Source: an uncultured Brachyspira sp.
GTDB lineage: Bacteria; Spirochaetota; Brachyspiria; Brachyspirales; Brachyspiraceae
Reading direction: 5' to 3'
Length of the DNA: 9,486 nt
Assembly: GCA_934725655.1 (NCBI GenBank)
Contig: CAKVCJ010000058.1
Location: 1-9,486, forward strand
Under the pieces are notes generated by a model, which worked only from the letters and a program-made list of their open reading frames with translations, did no database searches and was not told the origin of the DNA. The position numbers and the translations under genes were made by a program. Shown in pieces: positions 1 through 6,874 of the stretch. Every line of letters begins with the position of its first letter. The first letter of the stretch is position 1.

Positions 1-137
1 AGGTATCTGCCACTATAGCCGATGCTTATTATGGAATTACAGCGGAAGAGAAGGGCGTATCTAAAATATTTACAGTTAAGGTTGATAAAGACGGCACTGT
101 AAACGGCAGCGAAGAAAAATTAGTTACAAACGAATAA
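1..137 (+). CDS. 3' end of an unrecognised protein-coding gene
   Basis: An open frame enters from the left edge (first full codon at base 3) and ends with TAA at 135-137, giving the last 44 residues of a protein. The tail starts VSATIADAYYGITAEEKG and ends in LVTNE. It is soluble and charged, with no membrane segment. Its base composition is richer in G and C than the intergenic DNA that follows, as expected for coding sequence. I do not recognise the family from this tail and assign no function. It lies on the same strand as the RNase gene downstream, but 580 bases and a possible terminator separate them, so they are unlikely to share a transcript. Confidence 0.6.
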   Translation, partial: VSATIADAYYGITAEEKGVSKIFTVKVDKDGTVNGSEEKLVTNE

Positions 138-193
138 ATATAGTAAAATTGTAAGTTTATAATTTTTTATGTTAATAGGCTTACTATATTTTT
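136..193 (+). terminator. possible terminator of the upstream partial gene
   Basis: AAATATAGTAA (136-146) is the exact reverse complement of TTACTATATTT (181-191), an 11-bp stem that begins inside the stop codon and is followed by more T residues. The loop is long (34 bases) and the stem is almost all A-T, so this is a weak intrinsic terminator at best. Confidence 0.35.
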
Positions 194-258
194 CTATAAA
201 GATATAATCTATAACTATATATAAAATATAATATTATTATTTAGTATTGTTTTTTTAC

Positions 259-546
259 TTGCACTTTTTGGTTCTTTTGACGAAGTCCGCACCGCGAGCG
301 GCGGGAAAAAGAACAACAAAAAAGTTGATAAAAAATAATTGTTTCGATATATTCTAAGTTTTTTATTTGTGGTGGCTTTGCCCCCTGCGAAGCGTGCCCT
401 AGGGGTACACGCCCCCACTTCTTTTATTGGTATATACTGAAATTTTTTAAGTTTGTCAATTTTTTGTTTTTAAATTTTGTTGTTTTCGGGGACTAGTCCC
501 CGCACCCCTACTTCTTTTGGTGACCCAAAGAAGCAAAAAGACTGCA
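259..546. repeat. GC-rich hairpin element with imperfect terminal inverted repeats
   Basis: Within AT-rich intergenic DNA lies a block of about 290 bases with GC-rich cores. Its left end (TGCA at 260-263, then CTTTTTGGTTCTTTTG) matches the reverse complement of its right end (525-546) except for a 2-base insertion and two mismatches. Inside are several inverted repeats: GTTCTTTT (271-278) with AAAAGAAC (307-314), enclosing CCGC-GA-GCGG (292-301); GCGTG (392-396) with CACGC (408-412), around a CCCTAGGG palindrome; the perfect palindrome CGGGGACTAGTCCCCG (487-502); and CTTCTTTTGG (511-520) with CCCAAAGAAG (524-533). ACTTCTTTT preceded by a C run occurs twice (417-425 and 510-518). No credible protein is encoded. 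It resembles a MITE or REP-like dispersed repeat. That identity is inference, because only one copy is visible here. Confidence 0.5.
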
Positions 547-638
547 TTTTTTTATGCTAAAATATAGGTATTATTTTTATACTTAATACATATTCCAATA
601 TATATAGTAAAATATTTGCTGATACTGTCACCCGCAAA

Positions 639-668
639 TGTTCAAAATTATAAAAATAATTTTTGACA
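639..668. promoter_or_regulatory. dyad overlapping the -35 box of the RNase gene
   Basis: TGTTCAAAATTAT (639-651) and ATAATTTTTGACA (656-668) form an inverted repeat matching at 11 of 13 positions around a 4-base centre. The right arm contains the whole -35 hexamer, so a protein bound here would compete with RNA polymerase. Inverted repeats arise easily in AT-rich DNA, so this is only a candidate operator. Confidence 0.3.
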
Positions 669-691
669 AAATATAATCACTTTAGTATAAT
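663..691 (+). promoter_or_regulatory. consensus sigma70-type promoter of the RNase R-like gene
   Basis: TTGACA (663-668) and TATAAT (686-691) are exact -35 and -10 consensus hexamers with a 17-base spacer. Transcription should start near 698, leaving an untranslated leader of about 20 bases with an AGAGAG purine run (707-712) five bases before the ATG at 718. Confidence 0.85.
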
Positions 692-717
692 TTATTATTA
701 TTTTTTAGAGAGTATTT

Positions 718-2448
718 ATGAAAACCATAGAAGAACTTATAGCAAAATTGTCTAAAAACCAAATGGATTATAATGTATTTATAAAGTTTAATGCAAAAAC
801 TCCATTAGAAAAAACTTCTCTTACTAATTTAATAAGAAAAGCAATCAGTGATGGATATATACAAAAAACTGACAGTAATTTACTAAAAGTAACTAAAGCT
901 GGGCATTTATTTATAAACCCAAATAGTGCCAACAAAGAAGTTGTAAAAACTGCTGTTCACGCTAAAAAAATAAATATTAATATAGATGATGCTAAATTGG
1001 ATTCAGAGATAATAGCAGATGCTTATAATATTAAATTAAACTTTTCTGATGATTTATTAAAGCTTGCAGAAAATATTAATAACAATGCTAATTTTAATGA
1101 TATTAGTGATAGAATTGATTTGAGAAATTTAAAAACAGTTACAATAGATTCAGAGCATTCAAAAGACTTAGACGATGCTTTTAGTATAGAGAAAACAGAA
1201 GATAATTATAAAGTGTATGTTCACATCTCTGATGTTAGCCATTTTATAGAACCTAACTCTCCTTTAGACATAGAAGCAAAAAAAAGAGGGAACTCCACTT
1301 ACTTAATAGATAAAGTATATAATATGTTTCCAGAGATTCTTTCAAATGGAATTATTTCACTCAATGAAAAAGTTGATAGATTTACTTTGACTTTAATTTG
1401 TGTTATAGATAAAGACGGAAATATTTTAGAAAGCGATGTTGTTAAAAGCGTTATACATTCAGACAAAAAATTATCTTACAATTACGCAGAAGACATTATA
1501 AATAAAAAAGCTAATGATGAAGACTGGCTTATAGAACTTATAAACAATGCTTTGGAAGTGAAAAATATATTGCATAAAAAAAGAAGCAAAGGTGTAGAGT
1601 TTGAGAGCGATGATATTAATATAGTATTAGATGAAAATGGCGTTCCTATAGAGTTTTATGCTGAAGAGAAAAAGGAGTCTATGCTTATAATAGAATCTTT
1701 AATGCTTTTAGCTAATAGTGAAATAGCAAAAAAGTTAAAAGACTATGAAGGAGTAATATACCGTTATCATGGTGCACCTGATAATTATAGATTTAATAAT
1801 TTTAAGATATTAGCACATAATAAAGGCTATGAATTAAAAAAATTAGATGAAAATAATTATGATTTAATTGATTTTTTAGAAAAGATAAAAGGAAAGGCAG
1901 AAGAGAAACTTCTTAGCGGTGTTTTAATGCGTTCTATGACACCGTCATCATATAGTGTAGTTAATAAAAGTCATTTCGGTTTGGGTTTTGATTATTATAC
2001 TTACTTTACTTCGCCTATAAGAAGGTATGTTGATTTAATAATACATAGAATAGTAAAAGATTATATTATAGACAAAAAAACATATATTAATGATGATGAT
2101 AGATATAAGTCTATAGCAGATGAATGTACTTTGCTTGATAGAACATCAAAAAAAGCAGAGAGGCAATTAAGGCAAATAAAAGCTGCAAGGTATATGAAAG
2201 ACAGGCTTGGAGATGAATATTATGGTTTTATAAGTTTGCTTTCAAGGAATGGCATTACAGTTGAGATAGAGGGGCTTGATATAGAAGGCTTTATTGAGGC
2301 AACTTATGTTGGTGCGAATTATAGATTTTATGAGGATATGCAAAGTATTTATATTGATAAAGTTAAGATGTATGAGCTTGGTGATAGGGTTAAAATTTTT
2401 GTTGTAAAGGCAGATATAGAAAGCGGAAAGATATATTTTTCTCTTTAA
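718..2448 (+). CDS. rnr: RNase R-like 3'-5' exoribonuclease (RNB family), compact form
   Basis: A 576-residue member of the RNase II/RNase R family, which degrades RNA processively from the 3' end and takes part in mRNA and structured-RNA turnover in the cytoplasm. Residues 1-62 look like the winged-helix domain found at the start of RNase R. The RNB catalytic domain starts near residue 130 (DLRNLKTVTID) and carries the metal-binding aspartates D144, D150, D152 and D153 with the same spacing as in E. coli RNase R. SPIRRY at 432-437 is the conserved catalytic arginine motif. Residues 496-576 form a C-terminal S1-like RNA-binding domain. E. coli RNase R has 813 residues. Here the stretch between winged helix and RNB (63-125) is too short for the usual two cold-shock domains, and there is no lysine-rich tail. 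The gene stands alone behind its own strong promoter. The family call is secure. Assignment to R rather than II rests on the winged helix. Confidence 0.9.
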   Translation: MKTIEELIAKLSKNQMDYNVFIKFNAKTPLEKTSLTNLIRKAISDGYIQKTDSNLLKVTKAGHLFINPNSANKEVVKTAVHAKKININIDDAKLDSEIIADAYNIKLNFSDDLLKLAENINNNANFNDISDRIDLRNLKTVTIDSEHSKDLDDAFSIEKTEDNYKVYVHISDVSHFIEPNSPLDIEAKKRGNSTYLIDKVYNMFPEILSNGIISLNEKVDRFTLTLICVIDKDGNILESDVVKSVIHSDKKLSYNYAEDIINKKANDEDWLIELINNALEVKNILHKKRSKGVEFESDDINIVLDENGVPIEFYAEEKKESMLIIESLMLLANSEIAKKLKDYEGVIYRYHGAPDNYRFNNFKILAHNKGYELKKLDENNYDLIDFLEKIKGKAEEKLLSGVLMRSMTPSSYSVVNKSHFGLGFDYYTYFTSPIRRYVDLIIHRIVKDYIIDKKTYINDDDRYKSIADECTLLDRTSKKAERQLRQIKAARYMKDRLGDEYYGFISLLSRNGITVEIEGLDIEGFIEATYVGANYRFYEDMQSIYIDKVKMYELGDRVKIFVVKADIESGKIYFSL

Positions 2449-2461
2449 AAAAATTATAATT

Positions 2462-2510
2462 AAAAAAATTAATAATGAAAAAAGAATATTATTTCTTTCT
2501 TCATTATTAA
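2462..2510. terminator. terminator between convergent genes
   Basis: Bases 2470-2486 pair with 2493-2509 at 16 of 17 positions, with one extra pair (2469-2510) and a 6-base loop. Read on the - strand, the stem is followed by a run of seven T (2462-2468 complement), the classic layout for ending the lipoprotein transcript. On the + strand the stem lies 20 bases after the RNase stop but has a poorer T tract, so it may also serve that gene less efficiently. Confidence 0.7.
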
Positions 2511-2516
2511 ATATTA

Positions 2517-3533
2517 TTAATTTTCTATTATTTTAGCACCGCCTGGTATACCATTACCTTTTAATTGTTCGTATAATGTTTTACTTCCTTTTGGCACATT
2601 AATAGTTTTTAAGTTACTGCAATAATTAAAAGCATTTTTAGCAATTATAGGAGGAGTAGGTGATAAAAATGTAACAGTTGTTAAAGATTGAGCCATATGG
2701 AAAGCATACTTTTTTATTTCTTTAACAGAGGCAGGTATAGTTATATTTTCTAATAAAGGGCTGTTTTCAAATACAGTGTCATTTAAAATTTCTAAATTGT
2801 TTGGAATATGTATTTTTTTTACCTTTATATAAGAACCAAATGCACTTACTCCCATATACGTTACTGAATCTGGTATATATATTTCTTCAATTTCTTGAGA
2901 TGCATAAAAACCTCTGTCATCTATATATGTTAATGTTTCCGGTAATTCTAATTTTTTCATTTGTATTCCATAAATAGCATTACTTCTAACTGTAACTAAG
3001 TTTTTAGGTATATTTAGATTTGTTAATATATGGCAATCAAATGCATCTTTTCCTATTTCAGTTATAGTATCTGGTATAATTATTTTTGCTATACTTGTAT
3101 TATAATTTTGTTCTCCTCCAAATAAACAATCTGGAATTTTATTATTTATAAACGTTACATTTTCTGAAGATACTACTACATTTTTAATTTTAGTATTTTG
3201 CACCATTCCAGCAATAGTATCTCCATTTTTTCTGCCATTGTAAGTTTTTGTAGAAGTGCCTTTAAGAATTAGTTTGTATTCGCCTTTATCTTGATAGTAT
3301 TGATTTAAGGCTTCTTTTATTTTTTCTGTTGTAGCTGTGTCTATATCTATACCGTATTTTTCAAGTTCTTCTGGGGTTACGGTAGAGACATTATTATTAT
3401 TTTCACCATTGTTATTATTACCTGTATTGCTTGAGTTATTATTATCTGGTGAAGTGCTTGCATCTGTTGAATTATTTTTGCATGAGAAGAGCATTAAAGC
3501 TGTAATTAAAATAAGTATAAGTATTTTTTTCAT
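2517..3533 (-). CDS. BspA-like leucine-rich-repeat lipoprotein
   Basis: A 338-residue exported lipoprotein. Residues 1-17 form a signal peptide ending in the lipobox LFSC, so C18 would be lipidated and the protein anchored in a membrane facing the periplasm or cell surface. Residues 19-49 are a Ser/Asn-rich linker. Residues 54-135 form a region (PEELEKYGIDIDTATTEKI) shared with the neighbouring paralogue and not otherwise recognised. Residues 148 to about 315 hold six or seven repeats of 22-23 residues with the Treponema-type leucine-rich-repeat pattern (IPDSVTYMGVSAFGS, IPASVKEIKKYAF). Such repeats commonly mediate binding to host or bacterial surfaces, but no ligand can be inferred. An AAGAGG ribosome site lies 11 bases before the ATG. 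Only 24 bases separate it from the upstream paralogue, so both are probably co-transcribed. Its N-rich linker and repeat number are typical of rapidly varying surface proteins. Confidence 0.85.
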   Translation of the reverse strand: MKKILILILITALMLFSCKNNSTDASTSPDNNNSSNTGNNNNGENNNNVSTVTPEELEKYGIDIDTATTEKIKEALNQYYQDKGEYKLILKGTSTKTYNGRKNGDTIAGMVQNTKIKNVVVSSENVTFINNKIPDCLFGGEQNYNTSIAKIIIPDTITEIGKDAFDCHILTNLNIPKNLVTVRSNAIYGIQMKKLELPETLTYIDDRGFYASQEIEEIYIPDSVTYMGVSAFGSYIKVKKIHIPNNLEILNDTVFENSPLLENITIPASVKEIKKYAFHMAQSLTTVTFLSPTPPIIAKNAFNYCSNLKTINVPKGSKTLYEQLKGNGIPGGAKIIEN

Positions 3534-3557
3534 TTTTGTATAAACCTCTTAATTTTA

Positions 3558-4590
3558 TTATTTCTCTATTATTGTTATATCTTGTGGTATACCATATTGA
3601 CCTTTTAGTTTTTCGTATTGTTCTTTACTTCCGTTTGGCACATAAAAAGTTTTTAAAGCTGTACTATAAAAAACATCATTTCCTATAATTGGAGGATTAG
3701 GTGATAAAAATGTAATATTATCTAAAGAACCGCAAGAATAAAATGCAGATTCTTTAATTTCTGTAACAGAAGCAGGTATTGTTATACTTTTTAATTCATA
3801 ACAGCTTGAAAAAATTGAATTTTCTAAAGTTTTTAAATTATTAGGCAGTTTTACTTTTGTTATTTTTTTACAACTTTCAAATGCTTTCTCTCCAATATAT
3901 GTTACAGAATCAGGTATTACTACATTTGTAAAAGTGCATATAGAAAAAGCAGAAGCTCCTATAGTTTCTAATCCTTCAGGCAATATAAGTTCTTCCATTT
4001 TCATTTCATAAAAAGCTCCATCTTCTATTGTTTTTAAGTTTTTAGGCATATTTACATTTGTAAGATTTCCACATATAAAAGCATCTTTTCCTATAGTTTT
4101 TATAGTATCTGGAAGAATTACTTTTACTATATTGTAGTTATAATTTTGACTTCCGCCCAATATATAGTCATTTAATTTATTATTTGGAAAATCAACATAT
4201 TCTAAAGATACAATAACACTGATACTTTTTAACGATATTTCATTGAGAAGACCTGCTATTGATTCTCCTCCAATCCAATCATATTCAGTAGTTGAAGTAC
4301 CTTTAAATATTAATTTATATTCTCCGCTATGGTCAGCCTCATATTTTTTTAAAGCTTCTTCAATTTTTTGAGTAGTGGCAGTAGCTATATCTATGGCGTA
4401 TTTTTCTATTTGAGGCGGAATTGTAATAATACTTCCATCTATGCTTTCTGAAGAAGTGTTGCCATTGTTGCTGCCATTATTACCGTCTGTATTTTCTAAG
4501 CCTTCGCTATTATTGGCATCTGTTGAATTATTTTTTGCATGAGAATAGCATTAAAGCTGCAATTAAAATAAATATTATAATTTTTTTCAT
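3558..4590 (-). pseudogene. BspA-like leucine-rich-repeat lipoprotein, frameshifted after the lipobox
   Basis: A tandem paralogue of the gene at 2517-3533. Translation from the ATG at 4590 gives MKKIIIFILIAALMLFSCKK and then TAA. The poly-A tract after the lipobox Cys codon has one A more than in the paralogue, where the same place reads C-K-N-N-S-T-D-A. Removing one A restores a continuous frame to the stop at 3558, giving 343 residues with the same order: signal peptide, Ser/Asn/Gly-rich linker, the IEKYAIDIATATTQKI region, then leucine-rich repeats and a matching C-terminus (KLKGQYGIP). An AAGAGG ribosome site lies 10 bases before the ATG. A TTG at 4160 could start a 200-residue internal product, but this would lack a signal peptide and falls inside the conserved region. 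The lesion could be a true mutation, slippage-based on/off switching, or a sequencing error. The body shows no other stop, so inactivation, if real, is recent or reversible. Confidence 0.8.
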
Positions 4591-4627
4591 TTTGCATAAA
4601 CCTCTTAAATATTAGTGTGTTCTTATT

Positions 4628-4657
4628 ATTATATTGATATTTTGTTGTATATGAATA
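4628..4657 (-). promoter_or_regulatory. possible promoter of the lipoprotein gene pair
   Basis: On the - strand, TATAAT (4633-4628) lies about 38 bases before the ATG at 4590. An 18-base spacer leads to TATTCA (4657-4652), a poor -35 match. The -10 element is good but the region is extremely AT-rich, so chance is possible. The remaining DNA between 4591 and 4832 is low-complexity AT sequence with no other supportable feature. Confidence 0.3.
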
Positions 4658-4832
4658 TATTTTTATAAGCCCTTTTTTTAAAGGTATCATTTATATATAA
4701 AAGGTCAAATTTATTATATAAAAAATAACAATATTTTAAAAAAATGTTACAAAAAATTATATAAAACTTGTTTTTGTATATGTAAAAATGGAATATTATT
4801 ACATATAGTAATAATAAATTGTTTGAATATGC

Positions 4833-4864
4833 AAAAAAAAAATGAGAGGCCAGAACAGCCTCCC
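4833..4864 (-). terminator. intrinsic terminator of the CoA-disulfide reductase gene
   Basis: Read on the - strand, GGGAGGC (4864-4858) pairs with GCCTCTC (4850-4844) across a 7-base loop, with one G-U pair. The stem is followed by A and ten T residues (4842-4833). It begins 21 bases after the stop codon at 4885, and separates this gene from the downstream lipoprotein pair. Confidence 0.88.
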
Positions 4865-4884
4865 ATATACAACAATATAAGAAG

Positions 4885-6579
4885 TTATGCAAAATATTTA
4901 GTTAGTATCGGTTTTCTGTTATAGAATTTATCATTGTAGTATTCATACTGTGATAAACCTATGAATCCACCAGAAACATTAACAACATTGGTGAATCCTA
5001 AATTAATTAATATTCTACAAGCTGTATAACTGGTTAATCCAGTTTTGCATGTAATGTAAACAGGTCTGTCTTTAGGTACTTCATCAAATCTGCTTCTCAA
5101 AGCACCAAGCGGTATATTAACAGCCTTTTCTAAATGACCAGCCTCAAAATCTTCTTTAAGTCTTACATCCAAGAAATAAGCCTCAGGGTCTTTTTCCAAA
5201 ATATTTCTTACATCACTATAATGTATCTGTTTGAAATCGCCATTCATAAGGTTAGAAGCGACATAACCAGCGAAATTAACAACATCTTTAGCAGTACCGA
5301 AAGAAGGAGCATAGCATAATTCTAAATCTTTCAAATCATAAATAGTTCCGCCGAATTTTATTAATGTAGCAATAACATCTATTCTCTTATCAACATTTCC
5401 TCTTCCAATAGCCTGAGCCCCCAATACTTTACCAGTAGGCACTTCATATATTAATTTGAAATGTAAAAGTTTAGCATTAGGCATAATGGAAACACTATCA
5501 AAAGGTATAATATCTACAGTGTCATAATTGATATTTAGATTCATAGCTTTAATATATCCTTCAGAAAGCCCAGTAGAAGCACCATTATATCTAAATACTT
5601 TAATTACAGAAGAACCGATATATCCTCTGTTGTCAACAGTTCTTCCATTTATATGGTCAGCTACAGCACGGGCTTGTTTTTGAGCAGGACCAGCTAAAGC
5701 AAGTCTATAATAATCCTGACATAAAGCGCCGTATATTTCTATAACGTCTCCTATAGCATAAATATCTTTATCATTAGTTCTATAATTAGCATCAACTTTA
5801 ATAGATTTAGTTTTGCCAAGTTCAATACCAGCTTTTGCAGCAATATCAGTTTCAGGAGCAACCCCTATAGCAAGCACAACAGCATCAGCCTCTATCTTTT
5901 TACCAGAAGCAAGTACAACAGTATTCTCTTCAAAACTATCAACCTTATCTTCTACTATTAGATTAACACCATTGTCTATAAGCTCTCTATGAAGAATCTG
6001 AACCATATCATAATCGAAAGGCTTCATAATTTGAGGCAAAGCTTCTATAATAGTTACATTATGACCAGCATTTTTAATGTTTTCAGCCATCTCTATGCCA
6101 ATAAAACCGCCCCCAATAACAACAACCTTAGTATTTTTCTTTCCGCCTAAAAAAGAATGTATCTTAGCTATATCAACAACATTTCTTACAGTGAAAATAT
6201 TGACTTTTTCAATTCCTTTAATCGGAGGAACTATAGGTTTTGCACCCATAGATAATATCAGTTTATCGTAGCTTTCTTTATATTCTTTGCCCTCGCTTAT
6301 CACCGTAACTTCTTTTTTTTCTCTGTCTATTGCTATAACTTCACTATTAATTCTTGCATCTACATTAAACTGCTTCAAAAACTTTTCGGGAGACATTAAA
6401 AGCAAAGTTTCCTCATTTGGTATGAGGCCTCCGACATAATAAGGAAGAGAACAGTTGGAAAAAGAAACATGCGGACCCTTTTCAAATAATATGATTTTAT
6501 CTTCTTCATTTAATCTTCTAAGTCTTGCAGCTGCAGAAGCACCGCCGGCTACTCCGCCAACTATTAGTATTTTTTTCAT
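4885..6579 (-). CDS. CoA-disulfide reductase / NADH-dependent persulfide reductase with C-terminal rhodanese domain
   Basis: A 564-residue cytoplasmic flavoprotein of the CoADR-RHD type. These enzymes use NAD(P)H to reduce CoA disulfide, CoA persulfide or related polysulfides, linking thiol redox balance to sulfane sulfur handling. Visible features in order: FAD dinucleotide fold VGGVAGGAS (7-15); the single active cysteine C43 in SFSNCSLPYY, at the same number as in the S. aureus enzyme; NAD(P)H fold VIGGGFIG (154-161); second FAD motif AIGD (275-278); dimerisation domain with YAPSFGTAKD (423-432); and a rhodanese domain from about 455 with catalytic C511 in CKTGLTS. One of the two tyrosines that help catalysis in S. 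aureus CoADR seems replaced (SVSIMP, 362-367), so substrate preference is uncertain. The ATG at 6579 is chosen because GGGAG lies 8 bases upstream and because the in-frame ATG at 6615 lies upstream of the predicted transcript start. It is a single-gene transcript with its own promoter and terminator. Confidence 0.88.
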   Translation of the reverse strand: MKKILIVGGVAGGASAAARLRRLNEEDKIILFEKGPHVSFSNCSLPYYVGGLIPNEETLLLMSPEKFLKQFNVDARINSEVIAIDREKKEVTVISEGKEYKESYDKLILSMGAKPIVPPIKGIEKVNIFTVRNVVDIAKIHSFLGGKKNTKVVVIGGGFIGIEMAENIKNAGHNVTIIEALPQIMKPFDYDMVQILHRELIDNGVNLIVEDKVDSFEENTVVLASGKKIEADAVVLAIGVAPETDIAAKAGIELGKTKSIKVDANYRTNDKDIYAIGDVIEIYGALCQDYYRLALAGPAQKQARAVADHINGRTVDNRGYIGSSVIKVFRYNGASTGLSEGYIKAMNLNINYDTVDIIPFDSVSIMPNAKLLHFKLIYEVPTGKVLGAQAIGRGNVDKRIDVIATLIKFGGTIYDLKDLELCYAPSFGTAKDVVNFAGYVASNLMNGDFKQIHYSDVRNILEKDPEAYFLDVRLKEDFEAGHLEKAVNIPLGALRSRFDEVPKDRPVYITCKTGLTSYTACRILINLGFTNVVNVSGGFIGLSQYEYYNDKFYNRKPILTKYFA

Positions 6580-6604
6580 AAAATAATCTCCCATTTTTAT
6601 TTTT

Positions 6605-6614
6605 TGTACGTACA
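6605..6614. promoter_or_regulatory. palindrome on the transcription start of the reductase gene (candidate operator)
   Basis: TGTACGTACA is a perfect 10-base palindrome centred at 6609.5, exactly where transcription from the predicted promoter should begin. A related TGTACGTTA occurs at 6704-6712. A repressor bound here would block initiation. I do not recognise the site as that of a named regulator. Confidence 0.4.
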
Positions 6615-6615
6615 T

Positions 6616-6644
6616 AGTATAGGTATATTGAAATATAAAGTCAA
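6616..6644 (-). promoter_or_regulatory. sigma70-type promoter of the CoA-disulfide reductase gene
   Basis: On the - strand TTGACT (6644-6639) and TATACT (6621-6616) are separated by 17 bases, each one base from consensus. The predicted start near 6609 leaves a leader of about 30 bases containing the GGGAG ribosome site (6592-6588). Confidence 0.8.
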
Positions 6645-6707
6645 ATTTATTTTGTATTTTTTTTAATTTTTTAGCAAAAAAAAATTTTTATTAAAAGAAA
6701 TTATGTA

Positions 6708-6717
6708 CGTTATAACG
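6708..6717. promoter_or_regulatory. second palindrome in the divergent intergenic region
   Basis: CGTTATAACG is a perfect 10-base palindrome that overlaps the partial second copy of the TGTACGT motif. It lies between the two divergent promoters, about 65 bases upstream of the reductase -35 box and 100 bases upstream of the transporter -35 box. Its role is unknown. The rest of 6645-6815 is AT-rich with no other clear signal. Confidence 0.25.
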
Positions 6718-6815
6718 GCATTAATAAAGTTTTATTGTACTAACAATATGTTTTAATATATAAATTATTGTGTTATAAAATATATAAAAATATTTTATTA
6801 TTATAAATAGTAATG

Positions 6816-6843
6816 TTGACTTTTTGGCAATAAATTATATTAT
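6816..6843 (+). promoter_or_regulatory. probable promoter of the TRAP transporter operon
   Basis: TTGACT (6816-6821) is followed after 16 bases by TATTAT (6838-6843). Transcription would start near 6850, about 25 bases before the ATG at 6875. The -10 choice is not unique because the area is rich in TATA-like hexamers. Confidence 0.55.
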
Positions 6844-6874
6844 AGTCAGGTAACTTATGTTAAGGGGAATAATT

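Noticed and set aside
215..418. A 67-codon open frame on the - strand across the GC-rich block
   Set aside because: It spans hairpins and low-complexity DNA, has no ribosome site or promoter, and its composition follows the repeat element rather than a gene.
3337..3543. A + strand open frame opposite the lipoprotein signal region
   Set aside because: It is the complement of the Asn-rich linker and signal peptide; its Leu/Ser runs are a shadow of that composition.
3558..4160. A separate 200-residue gene starting at TTG 4160
   Set aside because: The frame continues upstream without a stop to the poly-A tract and matches the paralogue throughout, so this is the 3' part of one frameshifted gene.
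4496..4892. Two small - strand open frames (64 and 87 codons)
   Set aside because: They overlap the lipoprotein 5' end, AT-rich DNA and the terminator, and encode low-complexity Ile/Tyr/Phe/Asn sequences without ribosome sites.
5134..6271. Two + strand open frames opposite the reductase gene
   Set aside because: Both lie wholly inside a well-supported - strand gene and resemble no family.
6580..6615. A 12-residue N-terminal extension of the reductase from ATG 6615
   Set aside because: It begins upstream of the predicted transcription start and ahead of the GGGAG ribosome site; the conserved flavoprotein N-terminus is MKKILIVGG.
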